Positions 25,101 through 36,299 of a stretch of 64,000 nt of DNA are shown one piece after another. The stretch is from Pyrrhosoma nymphula. Its lineage: Eukaryota > Arthropoda > Insecta > Odonata > Coenagrionidae. The stretch's first letter is position 1; the number at the start of each line of letters is the position of its first letter. The translations under genes were made by a program, and so were the position numbers. The DNA is taken from positions 8,156,868-8,220,867 of the forward strand of contig OY754331.1 in the NCBI GenBank assembly GCA_963573305.1. Direction: 5' to 3'. Below the pieces are notes generated by a model. It was not told the DNA's origin. It searched no databases and saw only the letters and a program-made list of their open reading frames with translations.

Positions 25101-25780
25101 TTCCCCGGGCGGGTGGTCGCTTGAGGTGGTTACACCGTCTCCTATTATTGAGTCGTAATTATCCTGCATATGCGTATTTCTCTCTTTGCTGCCGTTAGAG
25201 CGCATTTCCTGGAAAGTTAGGGTACCGACAATGGAGTGGAATGGTGGGAGAAAGTGAATATATAATTCTGTGGCCCTTCTTCAGGCCATTCTTCGGTCAA
25301 AAGCGACCAAATAAGAGAAGCATAGTGTCAAGGCTGGTTTTCAAATCTCCTGCCGTGCCCATGCTGTTCCCATGCTGTGCCCTTGCCATCCCTCGAACTG
25401 CCATCGATCGCCGATTGCCCTCCGCAGCGATAGGCAGAGAACGGAATAGGCACGGCAGGCAATATAAAAACTCTGAAGTCGTCTCTTATACTAATCAAAT
25501 GGCAAATAAAATATTACGATTCCATCCCAAATGGCACGGCACTAGCATGGCTGTAAATCATCCTTCAAACTGTTAGGTAAAATAAATCTGTTTTCCAGCG
25601 AACAGTTATTTATTACAACAAAAACGGGTTGAGATATTTGTAAGGAAAGCCTTCCCTCTCCCAATAACTATTCCCTCTCGTCTTCACGCATTACGATCCA
25701 ACTTCCCTACCACATATCCCAGCATGCGTTATTATGTGGATGGGGCGTCGAAGAATCAATGAATTGAACACCCTCGCCGT
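22143..25780. other. No gene recognised over 3.6 kb
   Basis: AT-rich sequence with short random frames. A C run at about 24724-24734 and a patch at 25080-25140 (GGTGGTT words) are the only compositional features. Repeated CATGCTG/CCATGC words at about 25355-25390 are local. Confidence 0.45.
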
Positions 25781-25789
25781 TCCGTGTTT

Positions 25790-26280
25790 CACTCTACTTC
25801 ACTACATTCACGGGTGCGCCGCCAAATATAGCGCCGAGTAGACCTTGACGCAACCGTGAGCCGTCCACCCGAAACCGCGTTTGCATCGCGTAAGATGGCG
25901 TGCCATGGTTGCCGTACCGTTTGCCTCCCTTGCCCTGGATGTAGAACGACGGGAGTAGGCGTGCTGGCAGCGTGACACTCGGTGGCCCAATTTCAAGCGA
26001 TGGGCGACCTGTCTGAAGGAATTAATTCCGATGGATTCAATATCCTTCATCGCCGCTCCGACTCGTGCTTCCACATCTGCGAGCCAACTGTTCTCCCGTC
26101 GCCTCCACACCCCCCCACCCAACCCGCGCGTTCCCCAACCGCCGTTACCGCCCGCAGCGCCCTGACTGCGTCATCATATCTCACGTTGTGCTCCGTACGG
26201 AAGACTTGTTCGCTCAACCCGGTTCTCATTCTCGTTTTGCTATTCAGCCGCGATTCGATTTCCCACCAACGCAAGTGTTA
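25790..26280. promoter_or_regulatory. GC- and CpG-rich island, possible promoter region
   Basis: This 0.5-kb block is clearly richer in G+C and CpG than its surroundings (GCGCCG, CGCCGCTCCG, CCGCCGTTACCG). It contains AAGATGGCG at about 25890, which resembles a YY1/Pho-type site. Opposing open frames (25808-26122 -, 25982-26325 +) are probably compositional. Nothing fixes a start site, so the regulatory reading is inference. Confidence 0.25.
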
Positions 26281-28967
26281 TTAACAATTTTAATTTTATT
26301 ACTTTGTATACGGAATTTGATGTAAATAAGTTTTTTTTATAAATAAGATCAAACAATTAAAAGTTGATATAACACCTTATTCAATAAACACATCGTTTAC
26401 CATGTGAGGGTATTTGCCATTGGTGATCAATAATATAAAATCAATCTCGATTTCATCATTTGTCAAATAACGTGAATTCTTGTCATTTAAAAAAATGTAA
26501 GAAAATGTCATTTTTCCTTTTGTGGCGATGAGTCAAGAACTTTGCGGAAAAATAAAAATTGCTCAAAATAAAAATTGCTCTCCGAGATCCTAAATAATCA
26601 TGTCTTACGCTGTAATTGGTATTCTTTCACCTTATAAAGTGTGGTATCACAGTTCACCCAACATAAAGTTGTCTAAGGTGATAGGAAAAGTTAATTTTTC
26701 CGCTTGTAGTATTTTACTGAAATGGTTTAATCTACGGTATGTCGCGGGACTAGACGTTCACCACCATTTGTGTTGTTTTGAAAGAAAAAATCTGTTTCCT
26801 TTCCAATTAGATGATTTACTCGATTGTATCTCAATGCGATCAGTCACTCTGCGCCTTTATATTAGTCCAAAGACGATGTGGTGAGTTGTGAAGCAATTTA
26901 ATTACAGCTTTTGAGTAGCTCCTCCCGTGACTATGGATTTTCCTGCATGGCATACACTCGAAAATAACTTCTTCAAAAGCTTTTAATGCCGAATGCCAGT
27001 AACTTACGGATTCTAGAGTTGGAATAACTTACATACTTGATGAGCTAGAATTGCTTTTTATAATATAACTGGGTGCAGTACTTTCGTATTAATGCATAAT
27101 AAGTCTTAAAATACGTTCAATATGTTCAATGAAAAATGTCAGTACTCTATAAATTGATAGGTTTTAACGCGAAAAACATTGCATGTAAGCGCATGTTCAA
27201 ATTTGCTTGTAAAAAGTATTTGCCTTTGAGTAATGTTATAGTGTAAATGATTGATATTTGTTATAGTGAATATGTACTACAGCATCCACAAATATGTAGG
27301 CACCCTCCTTGGCCCATTTGCGGGTTTGATTAAATGTAGCCGGGTTTGAAAAAATTCGGATGGCCGGCACACAAGGCTGGCTTCGGCCTCGGCTGGAACA
27401 GCTTTACGTCACCGAGAGCGGTGACGTAAGCGACAGGGCTATAGCTAAACTGGAGTCAACTCCAGGAAAGAGAAAACTCCAGGTTGAAACGCCCGCTCCA
27501 GCGGAAGGAATTCACCGGAGAAACTCACCTCCACGCACTTGCCGGGCGGATCGGAGTCTTATTCTTTCGGTCTTCACCTTGAGATATTTTCTCTCTTTAG
27601 ATCCACATTTGGACTCACCATTTTTGTCTTACGGGGCTGACGCAGAAATAAACCAGGTGTAGAATGACCGTAGCCGCGGCGCTGAAATCCATGAGCGGGA
27701 AACAAGATGTGATTGAGACGGAGTTCAAATTCACAATTAGGGCATTTTTTACACCTTTTTATTTCATTAAGAAAGAGTCTTTGAAGACCCAAAATATGAA
27801 TTCTTAATACCAACGCAATTTACATGATTTAAACAAAATGAAACTATTATTGATGTTTGTTTTTTACAGTGTAATTGATATAAGTGATGAATAACTATGC
27901 TGCCACTTTTTTCCTAACTTATTTCATTTACTGAAAGAAAATAATCATTCAATTTGGCTGCGTTTGCATTTTTTTTCTTTACATAAATTACAGGAAAATC
28001 TCCGTTGAATGCTATTCCTGCCCATAGTATTATTCTCTCTTAGTAGCCGACTATTTATTATTGATTTAATTTGACCCTGATGTTTTTAAACCCCTCGTAT
28101 ATTTTTCCGTTTGTTATAACTAACGTTTTCAGAACAGGTTTTTCGTGTGGGTGACGAGGATTTCCGTCGTACGGTCGAGGGGCGCCACAGGATTGGAGTC
28201 AATAGGAACGCATTTTCGCCCAAAGCCTTAATTTGCCTGGTGCATATAAGGTAGGATTTAGTTTATTGGGTGCGTCGACAGCTACGGTTGGCATTGGCAA
28301 GAAAGAGTTGGCGTGTTGATTATGCGCCCTTTAAGTGAACCACTGTCAATCAACGTGGAAAGATTAGCAGCCATCGACGTTGTTGACTGACAAGCAGGCA
28401 TTAATTAATTGGAAACTCATAAAGGCATCCGTATCCTTCGCATTGGTCTTTATCCTCTCATTTTCCCCTTTATTGTCTATTTCCTTCTCAAATAATCAGA
28501 CTGCGCACGTATTTTTCACTGCCTTGTCGTGTTACGACGGCAAATTCTCGTGACGATTCAAATAAATGGAAGCGGAGTTGATGGATAAGGAATAACTGGA
28601 AGAAACGAGTTTATCACGCATTACCTCTGGCAAGAAGCCTGGCAATGGAATTGTCCCAAAGAACGTCGGGGTTGCTTAGGTGACATGGATTGAGGTAGGA
28701 TTTAAGTACCTGCATGGGTAGAATGGGATGGAGTTTTCTCTCCGGCAAGGAACTCAAATAAACAACATCAGGCTTTGCATTCAAAATGCGTTTGTTTCAT
28801 TAAAATAGGCATGAAAATGCATTTTAGGCCATTTTTATGACAACGTTCAGCTTAGGCTCTGTCGTATACCAATTATGTGAAGTAAAGAATGAAAAGTATT
28901 TCGCCTTAAGGGACGCGTAAAGATTGAATACAAAATAACAGGAGTTTGTACGTAATATATTTCTTAA
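26281..28967. other. No gene recognised
   Basis: AT-rich apart from a GC-rich island at about 27350-27560, which carries a small open frame (27360-27662) without recognisable motifs. That island could be a TE 5' region or an exon; I cannot tell which. No RNA genes seen. Confidence 0.4.
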
Positions 28968-29156
28968 TTTTAATAATAAAAAACACTTGGTTGTTATTCC
29001 ACACTTTATTTTAAGGAAACGACCCGGGTTTCAGCATCTCATGCCATCTTCAGGTTCATATACCTTCATCATCATCATCATATGAGATGCTGAAACCCGG
29101 TTCGTTTCCTTAAAATAAAGTGTGGAATAACAACCAAGTGTTTTTTATTATTAAAA
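28968..29156. mobile_element. Inverted-repeat cassette, 75-bp arms, hammerhead-like
   Basis: The left arm (28968-29042) and right arm (29082-29156) are near-perfect inverted repeats; the main difference is GACCCGGGTTTC against GAAACCCGGTTC. The 39-bp centre contains (CAT)n repeats. The left arm plus centre carries a full hammerhead-like core on the minus strand, while the right arm keeps only GAAAC. The layout matches solo or head-to-head terminal repeats of Penelope-like elements. No coding sequence is present. Confidence 0.75.
29016..29057 (-). ncRNA. Hammerhead-ribozyme-like core with three plausible stems
   Basis: On the minus strand: GAAC (stem I, 5' strand), CTGAAGA (29053-29047), stem II GGCAT/ATGCT with one G-U pair and a GAG loop, GAAA, stem III AC-CCGG-GT, cleavage triplet GTC ending at 29021, then GTTTC as the 3' strand of stem I (pairs with GAAC including one wobble). 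This is the only copy in the window where all three stems and every conserved core base can be assigned by eye. Short stem III is typical of PLE hammerheads and implies weak activity as a monomer. Confidence 0.6.
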
Positions 29157-32100
29157 TGAAGGAGTTCCACAGAGCAACCCTGGAGATAGTGTCTTATTTT
29201 TCTTAATTTGTTTACTAGTAATTGGCTCATTGTTAGCTATAATGTGAATGCATATTTAACGTCACCAATTTTTTAAAAATATTAAAAACGTTTTTATTCA
29301 GTTGTAACCATAGACAGTAACTAAATTTTATACGGTAACTTTTGATGCTCAGTTCCAACAAAGATAAAACAACCAATTACACTTGTATGTATAGTTTATT
29401 CTGCCACATCGACCACCCCATTTTCTACTTTCTTCATTTTCGACTACTTTATAACCTCCTGGAAATTCGAATCGTTAACGTTGAAGATGTATTGAAGAAC
29501 TTTGCATTTCGAATCGGACGGCGTAATGTAGACGGTTACATTGCACTTTTCCCTATACGTGTCTTGGGGTTGGGGTTAATTTTCTGATCGTTAGAATTTA
29601 ATGAAAGTAGTAAGTAGCCTAGTGAACAGTTCCATCAAGCCGCAAGCAATAGATTTTTATATATGAGCGTTTTTGGATATTTTAATGACAAGATATGTTT
29701 CTTCGTCGTATTTTCGATGATATTCAGGCAGTTGCCAAAGTCATTGCGAGGTCAAGGTCTTAGCGTGACATGCAAGCACTACTAAGGAACAATCCAGCGA
29801 GCAAACAGACCGAATTTAGAGAAACAAGGTGTCGTCACACGGATGGAGAGAAAATATAGGATTGGGAAAATGAAGGAATAATTTTCGCCGTTTCTAATCT
29901 TGATTGCGCTTCGAGCGTGTAGGGTTCAGTGCCCTCTTGAGTAGTTCTTGGGATTGAACGTAGCAGCACCAAGGGAGGCTTCCCTTGGTGCTGCCACGAT
30001 CTGCCTGGGCTGAGGTGACGGCCACGGCGGCGTTGCCTCTCAGGCATTGCTATCTTTGCTCCAGATATGTTCAGCTCGTTGCACGAGGATTAATTGGAAG
30101 GCTTCCATAACCTTCTTAAAGACCAAAGGTCATACTTTTTCTGCGCTTAAATCCGGGGTATGTTGCTAGCCGCACATGACACTTACGCTCCACACCACTC
30201 AGGAAAAGGGAAATGGTCGTGATTAAAATGATCCACGCCCCTACCTCAGTAAGATAGTGATCCCGTCAGATTTACTTAACCAGAGGTCAATGATGAGTAT
30301 TTACGGAATCAATAGCTCCTATCTTCTTTGTTCATTTACGGAGATTACAATGGAGCATTCCTCATTTTAAGTATTGCGTGTAGTTTTGATATAATAAGAT
30401 GTGTCGATGACCAAAACACTGTTTTCTTGACGGAATTGTATAGAGGATAAATCTTCGGGATTAATTTCCATGAGTAGATGGCAACAGAAAACTTTTTCTC
30501 ATAATCAGTTTTCTATTTGATCATCCCAGTGAATGACTTCCATTAATTGTATTGAAATGTTACGCTAGTAAAACTAACATTCTCTGCTACTTAATTATTT
30601 CGTATCTTCTATGAGCTCAATCTGAAGTATAGACTTTCAATACCATGATTTGACCAGAATAACGGGAAAAATAGCTTTGGCTTGTCATGTACCATCATAT
30701 TTCAAGTTGTTGCTGTAATATACATTTTGTACTAGCTATAATGGGTTCTTCAGCAAATTCCTTTGACAATAATGTTCCTTCAGCACTTATTACCGCATTA
30801 ATTTGGCCCCATATTATGTTTATCCATTTTTTCATTCCCAGAAACAATTTTTTTGTCTATTTCCTGGATATCCTTCATGTCAGATTCACCATCTCCAAAT
30901 TTATATCAACCACACCTCGAACTCGGGTGGCCAGTTAAAAAGCAATGGGCTCTATCGTGTGCTAGACTTACTCCTGAGATAACATAGAAGTGCTGCACGA
31001 ATTTATGACTTTGATACAAGGCAAGTTACGAGAGAAATTGAAAACGGATACGAGATAAAAGTTTATGAAAATGTTTTGTCAAATTTATATTCCCTTCATC
31101 AAAGCTATTCTATTGTTCTTCGATCCAATTCTCTGTAGCTAGTTTTTTGCTATTTACTTTTACGACATGATGTCTGGGTATGCGTTTGGAGTGCTGTGGG
31201 TACATCTAGCTTCACAGATTAACCATTAAACTCATCTGAAATAGATGTAATTTACTATCGCTTAAGAACTCTCGGATTAGTAAAACGCAAAAGATATTTT
31301 TCTCAGGCATAAATGACATACTTTGCAACAATTTTATGCATTACTTTACATCAAACTACGTTAAGATAAGACCTATAAAAAATAATGGCCTCAGTTCTGC
31401 GATTGTAGGGCCTACAGCGTAGGCACTTTACGTTGTATATTGAAGGATAAATTTTATGGACGTAAATTTAATTTTAATAACATTTAGCCTTGGGGAAGAC
31501 GAATTGCAAAGTGTGTTCAGATAATAAAAAAATAAACAGAATATAGTAGCTGAAACAACGTACCTGATAAGTACATTTGTATGCATCTGTAAAACTAGGT
31601 TAATAAATAGCATTTTAAGTTGGATAAAGAGAAACCGCTAATCAAATACCTTACAACTTTTATGATATCATAACGTTCCTCATGATTTTCCAGAATTTTC
31701 AAAGCAACAGAAAATATTACATTCAGGTCTATGTCTAAATTTTATGAGGAAGACGTCGCGAGCAAGAGAGGAAGTCGCTCACCCATTTCCATGAGTTTAC
31801 TCATAAATCTTTAATTCTGCCTCGATATTGAGTGCTATGGAAGACTTTAAATGTCATTTCATGGTAATTACTTAAACAACTTCTCGGAAATTATACGAAG
31901 TTCATATGCTAGAATCTGGAGTTTGATGGAGAAAACTGAATCATCACCCGTTAGGATGCTATTTAGAGAGGGGGGCGTATTACGTAGATACTTGCCCCAA
32001 ATACTTTTCACTTTTTGTAGTAAACTATGTGCTACGGTTAGAAATTACTGTACCAAATGCAGCGTATCACATAATGGGATGTAGTGAACACTTTGTTGCT

Positions 32101-32363
32101 TACTCGAAGGAATTCAACAAGTGCCATAAAACTCATCGATCGTAAATTACTAAAGGAAGAAATTGTAGCACTTTGAAACAGTCTCTTTTGGTATCATGAA
32201 GGTTGATTATTTCTACTATGATTATTTAATTCTATGGACCTGGTGAAAGTTGACTGACTGTGCTTCAAAGGGGTTGAGTTTCTTTCATATATGATATTCT
32301 TGAATTTATTGTAATCCAAAATGAGCACATTTGCAATCGGACACCAAAACGCACACGAATATA
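29157..32363. other. No gene recognised
   Basis: AT-rich sequence with scattered short frames (29342-29587, 30687-30938, 31851-32084 on +; 29835-30047, 31428-31613 on -), none with motifs I recognise. One strong hairpin at 29959-29998 is listed separately. Confidence 0.45.
29959..29998. repeat. Short perfect hairpin, 14-bp stem
   Basis: GCAGCACCAAGGGA (29963-29976) pairs exactly with TCCCTTGGTGCTGC (29981-29994) across a GGCT loop. The stem extends by three more pairs after one A-C mismatch. It is too short for a normal microRNA precursor and is not followed by a T run. It could be a regulatory RNA hairpin or a chance palindrome. Confidence 0.65.
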
Positions 32364-33427
32364 AAGGCCGTTTTACACGGTACATTTATTTGTACAATCT
32401 TTCGTTCTAACGCATGTATCAGGAAATTGTTCCGTGTAAAACGGCAAATTGTGGGAACGCTTGTACAATTGTAGGAATGACTGAACGAAAAATAGAACCT
32501 GCTCTAATTCCATTCAGACATACTTCAAAATTTCGGTCAGGTTGTATTCAACAGATGGCGCAGATATGGCGGAAACTGTGGTGCCTGTGTTGCGATTGAA
32601 AATAAAGTTGTTTATAAAAAGGATTAACACCCTCCCTTCGAATAATATGAGTAACTATATATCCTGTGTATATAATAATATGGGTAAACTCTTCTCGGGC
32701 TCTCCACAGGTTAAAACTATTCATAATTGCCAAAGTTTCGGGAGATGAATCATCACTCATTCTCAAGGTAAGAAATAGTTACGTAGGCAATTATGAATAG
32801 TTTCAACCGGCGGAGAACCCAAAAAGAGTAAACTCAAATTTCCTAAAAATATTTACGTCGTCATTTCGTCGTGTTATTTGGCGTTCAGGTTTTTCAGTGT
32901 AATAGCGATATTTGGGTTTGTCTTTTTCCCCCAAAATTATGACTGGTCGCCTCCTCAAGTAGAGTTCTTGATATCACACGTGGTATAATGATAATTATTA
33001 CATTTCTGTTGGTTAGCAAGTAACATAGAAATCGTCAAAAAATACATTAAAACACTGATACAAATACAAGGGAGGGAAATTTGGAGTTTTCCGCTATGAA
33101 ACAAGGTGCAAAGGTCGAATATAAAGCCAGAGAGAAGAGTCCAAGAGAATTTTGTCTAAACCGGGAGAATAATCATTAGGCAGATGGTCAAGTAGAGGTT
33201 CTGAATTTCAGGTGAACAGCTTTTCAAGGTGTCAAATACGTGAGTGAAACATAAACTTGATAAACAAAACACTCGCGAATTCCGATCGATTTCTACCACT
33301 AAATTGCATGGAAAATTGTGCGTTTGCACTCATCGTGTAAAACGACATTCAGTCTGATTCAGTCGCTCGTAAAATATTTTCTTGTACACTTGATTGTACA
33401 AAAAATGTACCGTGTAAAACGGCCTTA
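32364..33427. mobile_element. Non-autonomous DNA transposon with TIRs, about 1.06 kb
   Basis: The left end reads AAGGCCGTTTTACACGGTAC followed by ATTTATTTGTACAATC. The right end is its inverse, GATTGTACAAAAAATGTACC then GTGTAAAACGGCCTT, ending at 33427. Shorter CGTGTAAAACG copies recur inside (about 32433 and 33332), as is common for subterminal protein-binding repeats. No clear target duplication is visible beside the ends. There is no transposase frame; small frames at 32414-32766 are random or come from the cassette nested at 32681-32837. I leave the superfamily open. Confidence 0.7.
32681..32837. mobile_element. Inverted-repeat cassette with decayed hammerhead-like core
   Basis: The arms, about 51 bp each (32681-32731 and 32787-32837), share AACTATTCATAATTGCC and are inverted. 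Between them, on the minus strand, is CTTGAGA, a GATGA/TCATC hairpin, then CGAAAC (32740-32735), an eroded hammerhead layout (CTGANGA altered, no clean cleavage triplet). It lies inside the TIR element 32364-33427 and so probably inserted into it. Confidence 0.5.
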
Positions 33428-34014
33428 ATACCAGAAAATTCATGTCAGTCAAAGGAATGACAGTCCAATCTCTGATAAAATATCATAATCCCGGAAAGTA
33501 TGTACATTCCGTGGGCCATTTAGTACAATGTGTGAACTAACAGTTCGGCTTGACAGTTTCATTTGATGTATCAGGTGCAATTCATTTCATCCCGTCCCAA
33601 TATTCAGAGCACATTCGTAGATATCGATCCAACTGCATTTTTAACATGAACGTCTGTAGAAGTCACATGTACACTTATAACGGGAAACTTTTATGGAGTA
33701 ATTGTATTAATTTTTCTCCTTCATACTGATGCCAAACCTTCATTTCAGTAAGTATTTTAGCACTCGTACTGGACATATATTTACTCAAAATAAACAAGTC
33801 TCTTAAAAGATTTGAATCTGAAGGCGATTTTTCACGCGATTCAAAACTATTGGTTGATTACCTAAGTTACATTCATTTTATCCCTTTAATACCAAATATG
33901 TACTTATTTGTTTGCTGAAACTTTTTTTAAATTAAAAATGATGAAGACAATATAAATATTTCTAAGGCGTACATTCCGTTGTCTCGGGCGTGACTACGTG
34001 GAAGTTGTTTAGCA
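33428..34014. other. No gene recognised
   Basis: AT-rich, no feature seen. Confidence 0.5.
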
Positions 34015-34142
34015 TTGTAAATGATAAGTACAGCTTAGTTTTTCCACATAGGCTTATTACAACAAGATGACCTAGGCTTCGACAAAGCTCGTCATTATCA
34101 CGTCACCAGGAAAAACTAAGTTATTCTTGTTATTTACATTAT
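34015..34142. mobile_element. Inverted-repeat cassette with decayed hammerhead-like core
   Basis: CTTAGTTTTTCC (ending 34044) and GGAAAAACTAAG (34109-34120) are the inner ends of arms of about 30 bp that also share GTAAAT / ATTTAC words. On the minus strand the centre reads TGACGAGC, a short CGA/TCG stem, GAAGC, loop CTAG and GTC (34071-34069). The layout equals that of the other cassettes, with GAAAC changed to GAAGC and the first core bases eroded. Confidence 0.5.
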
Positions 34143-34882
34143 TAAGGCAGTACATATATATATTTATAAAACTGTTACTTGGGAATCTAACGAACCAGTC
34201 CAATTAATTTTGGCATCTCAAAGAGTTCGAGCTCTACTGTCAAGAGGCGTTTCATACTTTAACCTGAATCTTATGTTTTCATACTTCTATTAGACAAAAT
34301 GCCAAACAAATTCCATAGAGATTTAGAGAACCTAACATGGTTTTCCCCGAGGTATAGCCATTTTTCGCTGATCCCTGATCAAAATGTTATCTGCCGGACG
34401 GTGTTGACGTAGCTTGTTTGTCGAAACTTATCTCCCCGGGTGCTGCAACTTTTGGTAGGGAGTGAACCCACCCACCGCTGCCTGCGAACGCGTGTCTCCC
34501 CCCCCTACCCCCACACCCCCTTCCCCTTTATTTGGCCACCCATGCCCTTTCACCAGGCCAAAGCGGCAAACAGCGATCACCTGCTGCTAATTGAAACAAA
34601 ACAGTGTCGGGCAACTTGGGCAACCAGGTGATTGGGGGCGGAATGGTGGAGATAAGACGAGTCAATTAGCCACCTCGAATTGGTTTCCAATTTTGTTTTT
34701 CCCGAAAATAAACATTTATTGTGTGTAGGAAAATTCTTCCTTCTGGAGACAATCTCAAGCGCAAACGTCTTCACCCATGGAGACATTCTCAATCAGTTGC
34801 CGCTTATAGTAAGTGAGGGGATTTATATTTTACGCTAGTATGCGCAAACACGGGTACGAAAGATTGGAACAGCGTTAAAGTG
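34143..34882. other. No gene recognised
   Basis: Includes a C-rich patch at about 34498-34545. No motif-bearing frame. Confidence 0.45.
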
Positions 34883-35379
34883 GTATATATATATATATAT
34901 ATATAAATTCAAACTTACAGGAGGTAGGAGAAAGAGAAAAAAAGATAAAGAATTCGTTCTTACGGGAACGTTTCGAACCAGTTGGTCCTTCGTCAGCTCT
35001 AGAAGTGAGCAGTTAGTACTGCCCTGGGGAAAGGGAAGGTAGGGGAGGAAATGAAGGAGGGGAGGGGAACCAGGAGGGGAGGGGAACTAAGAGGGAACAA
35101 TGTTGGCTGGCTGTTTTCGGATGGGAGAAGTTTCAAGCAGGGAGAATTATAACAATGTTGCAATACTGAGGGCACTAAATTTTGAGGATCTGTGACTAAG
35201 GCAGGGGAGAAATGGAGTGTGGGGAGGGGAACTGGAAGGGGTATTCAGTGTGACAATGTTGTGTCAGCTAATCAAAGTAAAATTTTGAAGTACGGAGGAG
35301 AGAGTGAAAAATGCAACAGTGTTGCAAGGCAGAGGAAAATTATAATTGTGACAATAGGGGGCAGAGGTATTGCATGGGA

Positions 35380-35660
35380 TTAATGCGATACATTGATTCC
35401 GGGTGGGGAAAAAGCTTTACAAAACCAGATCACGGACATCTCAGTATTTCTCAGCTGTGTGTTCGAAGTATTGGCGGGAAGGGCATTGAGGACGGAAAGA
35501 GAAAAGCATGAGTCGAATTGGAGTACATGTTTTGAGGCGTGCCTAGGGACAGGGAAGTGGGGAGGGGAAGCTTGGTGGCCATTCATACGGATAGATAGGG
35601 GTGTGGATGTTTCACCGATGTAGAAGGCGGGGCACTTATTATACTGCAAAAGGTAAACTA
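35380..35660 (-). pseudogene. GIY-YIG endonuclease domain of a Penelope-like element
   Basis: The minus-strand frame gives VVYLLQYNKCPAFYIGETST at its start (VY...YIG strands), then SIRMNGHQASPPHFPVPRHA and HVLQFDSCFSLSVL, then NTQLRNTEMSVIW. These are the GIY-YIG core and the following helix region of a PLE nuclease, which cuts target DNA for reverse transcription. It lacks the CxxC pair between GIY and YIG seen at 8.9 and 58.7 kb, and its FPVPRHAS..H..FD.CF pattern matches the PLE at 36.3-36.6 kb, so those two belong to one family. The RT is missing through 5' truncation at about 35690. Confidence 0.7.
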
Positions 35661-35670
35661 CATTGGAGGA

Positions 35671-35714
35671 TATACATTGTATGTATATATATATATATAT
35701 ACATACAATGTATA
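35671..35714. repeat. TA-centred palindrome at PLE boundary
   Basis: TATACATTGTATGTATA and its exact inverse flank a short TA run, giving a continuous 44-bp dyad. It marks the 5' truncation point of the neighbouring PLE copy. Confidence 0.8.
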
Positions 35715-35717
35715 TAT

Positions 35718-35930
35718 ATATCTCCCGGTTAAGGTGAAATGTTTTCTGTCTGGATTTGACTCATTTTCATCTTCCCCACCAAACCCTGTGTTTGTCCTTT
35801 TATGTGTTCCTATCCATTTCCATTTCCTATGAATGTATGAATTTATTCGCGCCTTTGAGCGTCATTTTTCGAATGTCTGAGTATATATATACACGACTTC
35901 GTGGAAAATCACACACGCGATAATTTAAAT
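35718..35930. other. Spacer between two PLE copies
   Basis: About 210 bp without a recognised feature, except a short TATATATA at 35882-35891 just before the next PLE. Confidence 0.5.
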
Positions 35931-36034
35931 AAACTTTGCCACAAGTAGGGCGGAATTAAACATAGACACAAAAGAAGGAACACTCACACAATAATATCTG
36001 ATATTTCGATTGCTATGCGCAATCTTTCTCACAG
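35931..36034. repeat. Inverted terminal repeat of PLE, left copy (hammerhead-like)
   Basis: 104 bp from AAACTTTGCCACAAG to CTCACAG, the inverse of 37697-37800. One difference is visible (TGTGTGAG against TGTGCGAG). High identity suggests both ends came from one source sequence recently. Confidence 0.8.
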
Positions 36035-36299
36035 AAGAAAGTATACAGACTGAAGGAAATGCAGCGGACAAGAGGTAGAGTGAGGTAGAAGGAGAAGGAG
36101 GAGAGAGGGGTAAGGAAGGGATGAAGAGGGGGGAGCGGGAGGGGGTCAGAGGAGGAGAGAGGGGTGAGAGAAGAGGGGAAGAGGCGGGAGGAGGTCGGAG
36201 GAGGAGTAAGGGATGTGGAAGGGAGAAAAGGGGAGGGGCGGGAGGGGATTAAAGGAGGAGAAAAGGGAGAAGAGGAGAAGGGGCGGGAGGGGTCAGTGA

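Larger units (their letters stand above)
34883..35717 (-). mobile_element. 5'-truncated Penelope-like element between TA repeats
   Basis: A PLE 3' portion on the minus strand, bounded by a TA array at 34883-34907 and by a TA-centred palindrome at 35671-35714. Its 3' end carries a hammerhead-like motif: CTGACGA (34996-34990), a GGACC/GGTTC hairpin and CGAAAC (34975-34970), followed by a CGTTC/GAACG hairpin that replaces the usual short stem III. The last ~45 bp before the left TA array (from AAATTCAAACTTACAGGAGG) recur as a palindrome at 45667-45770, so this end sequence is itself dispersed. A purine-rich stretch at 35020-35100 is part of the 3' region. Confidence 0.7.

Noticed and set aside
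25884..25900. YY1/Pho-like AAGATGGCG as a regulatory site
   Set aside because: A single short match has little weight; kept only as a remark within the CpG-rich block.
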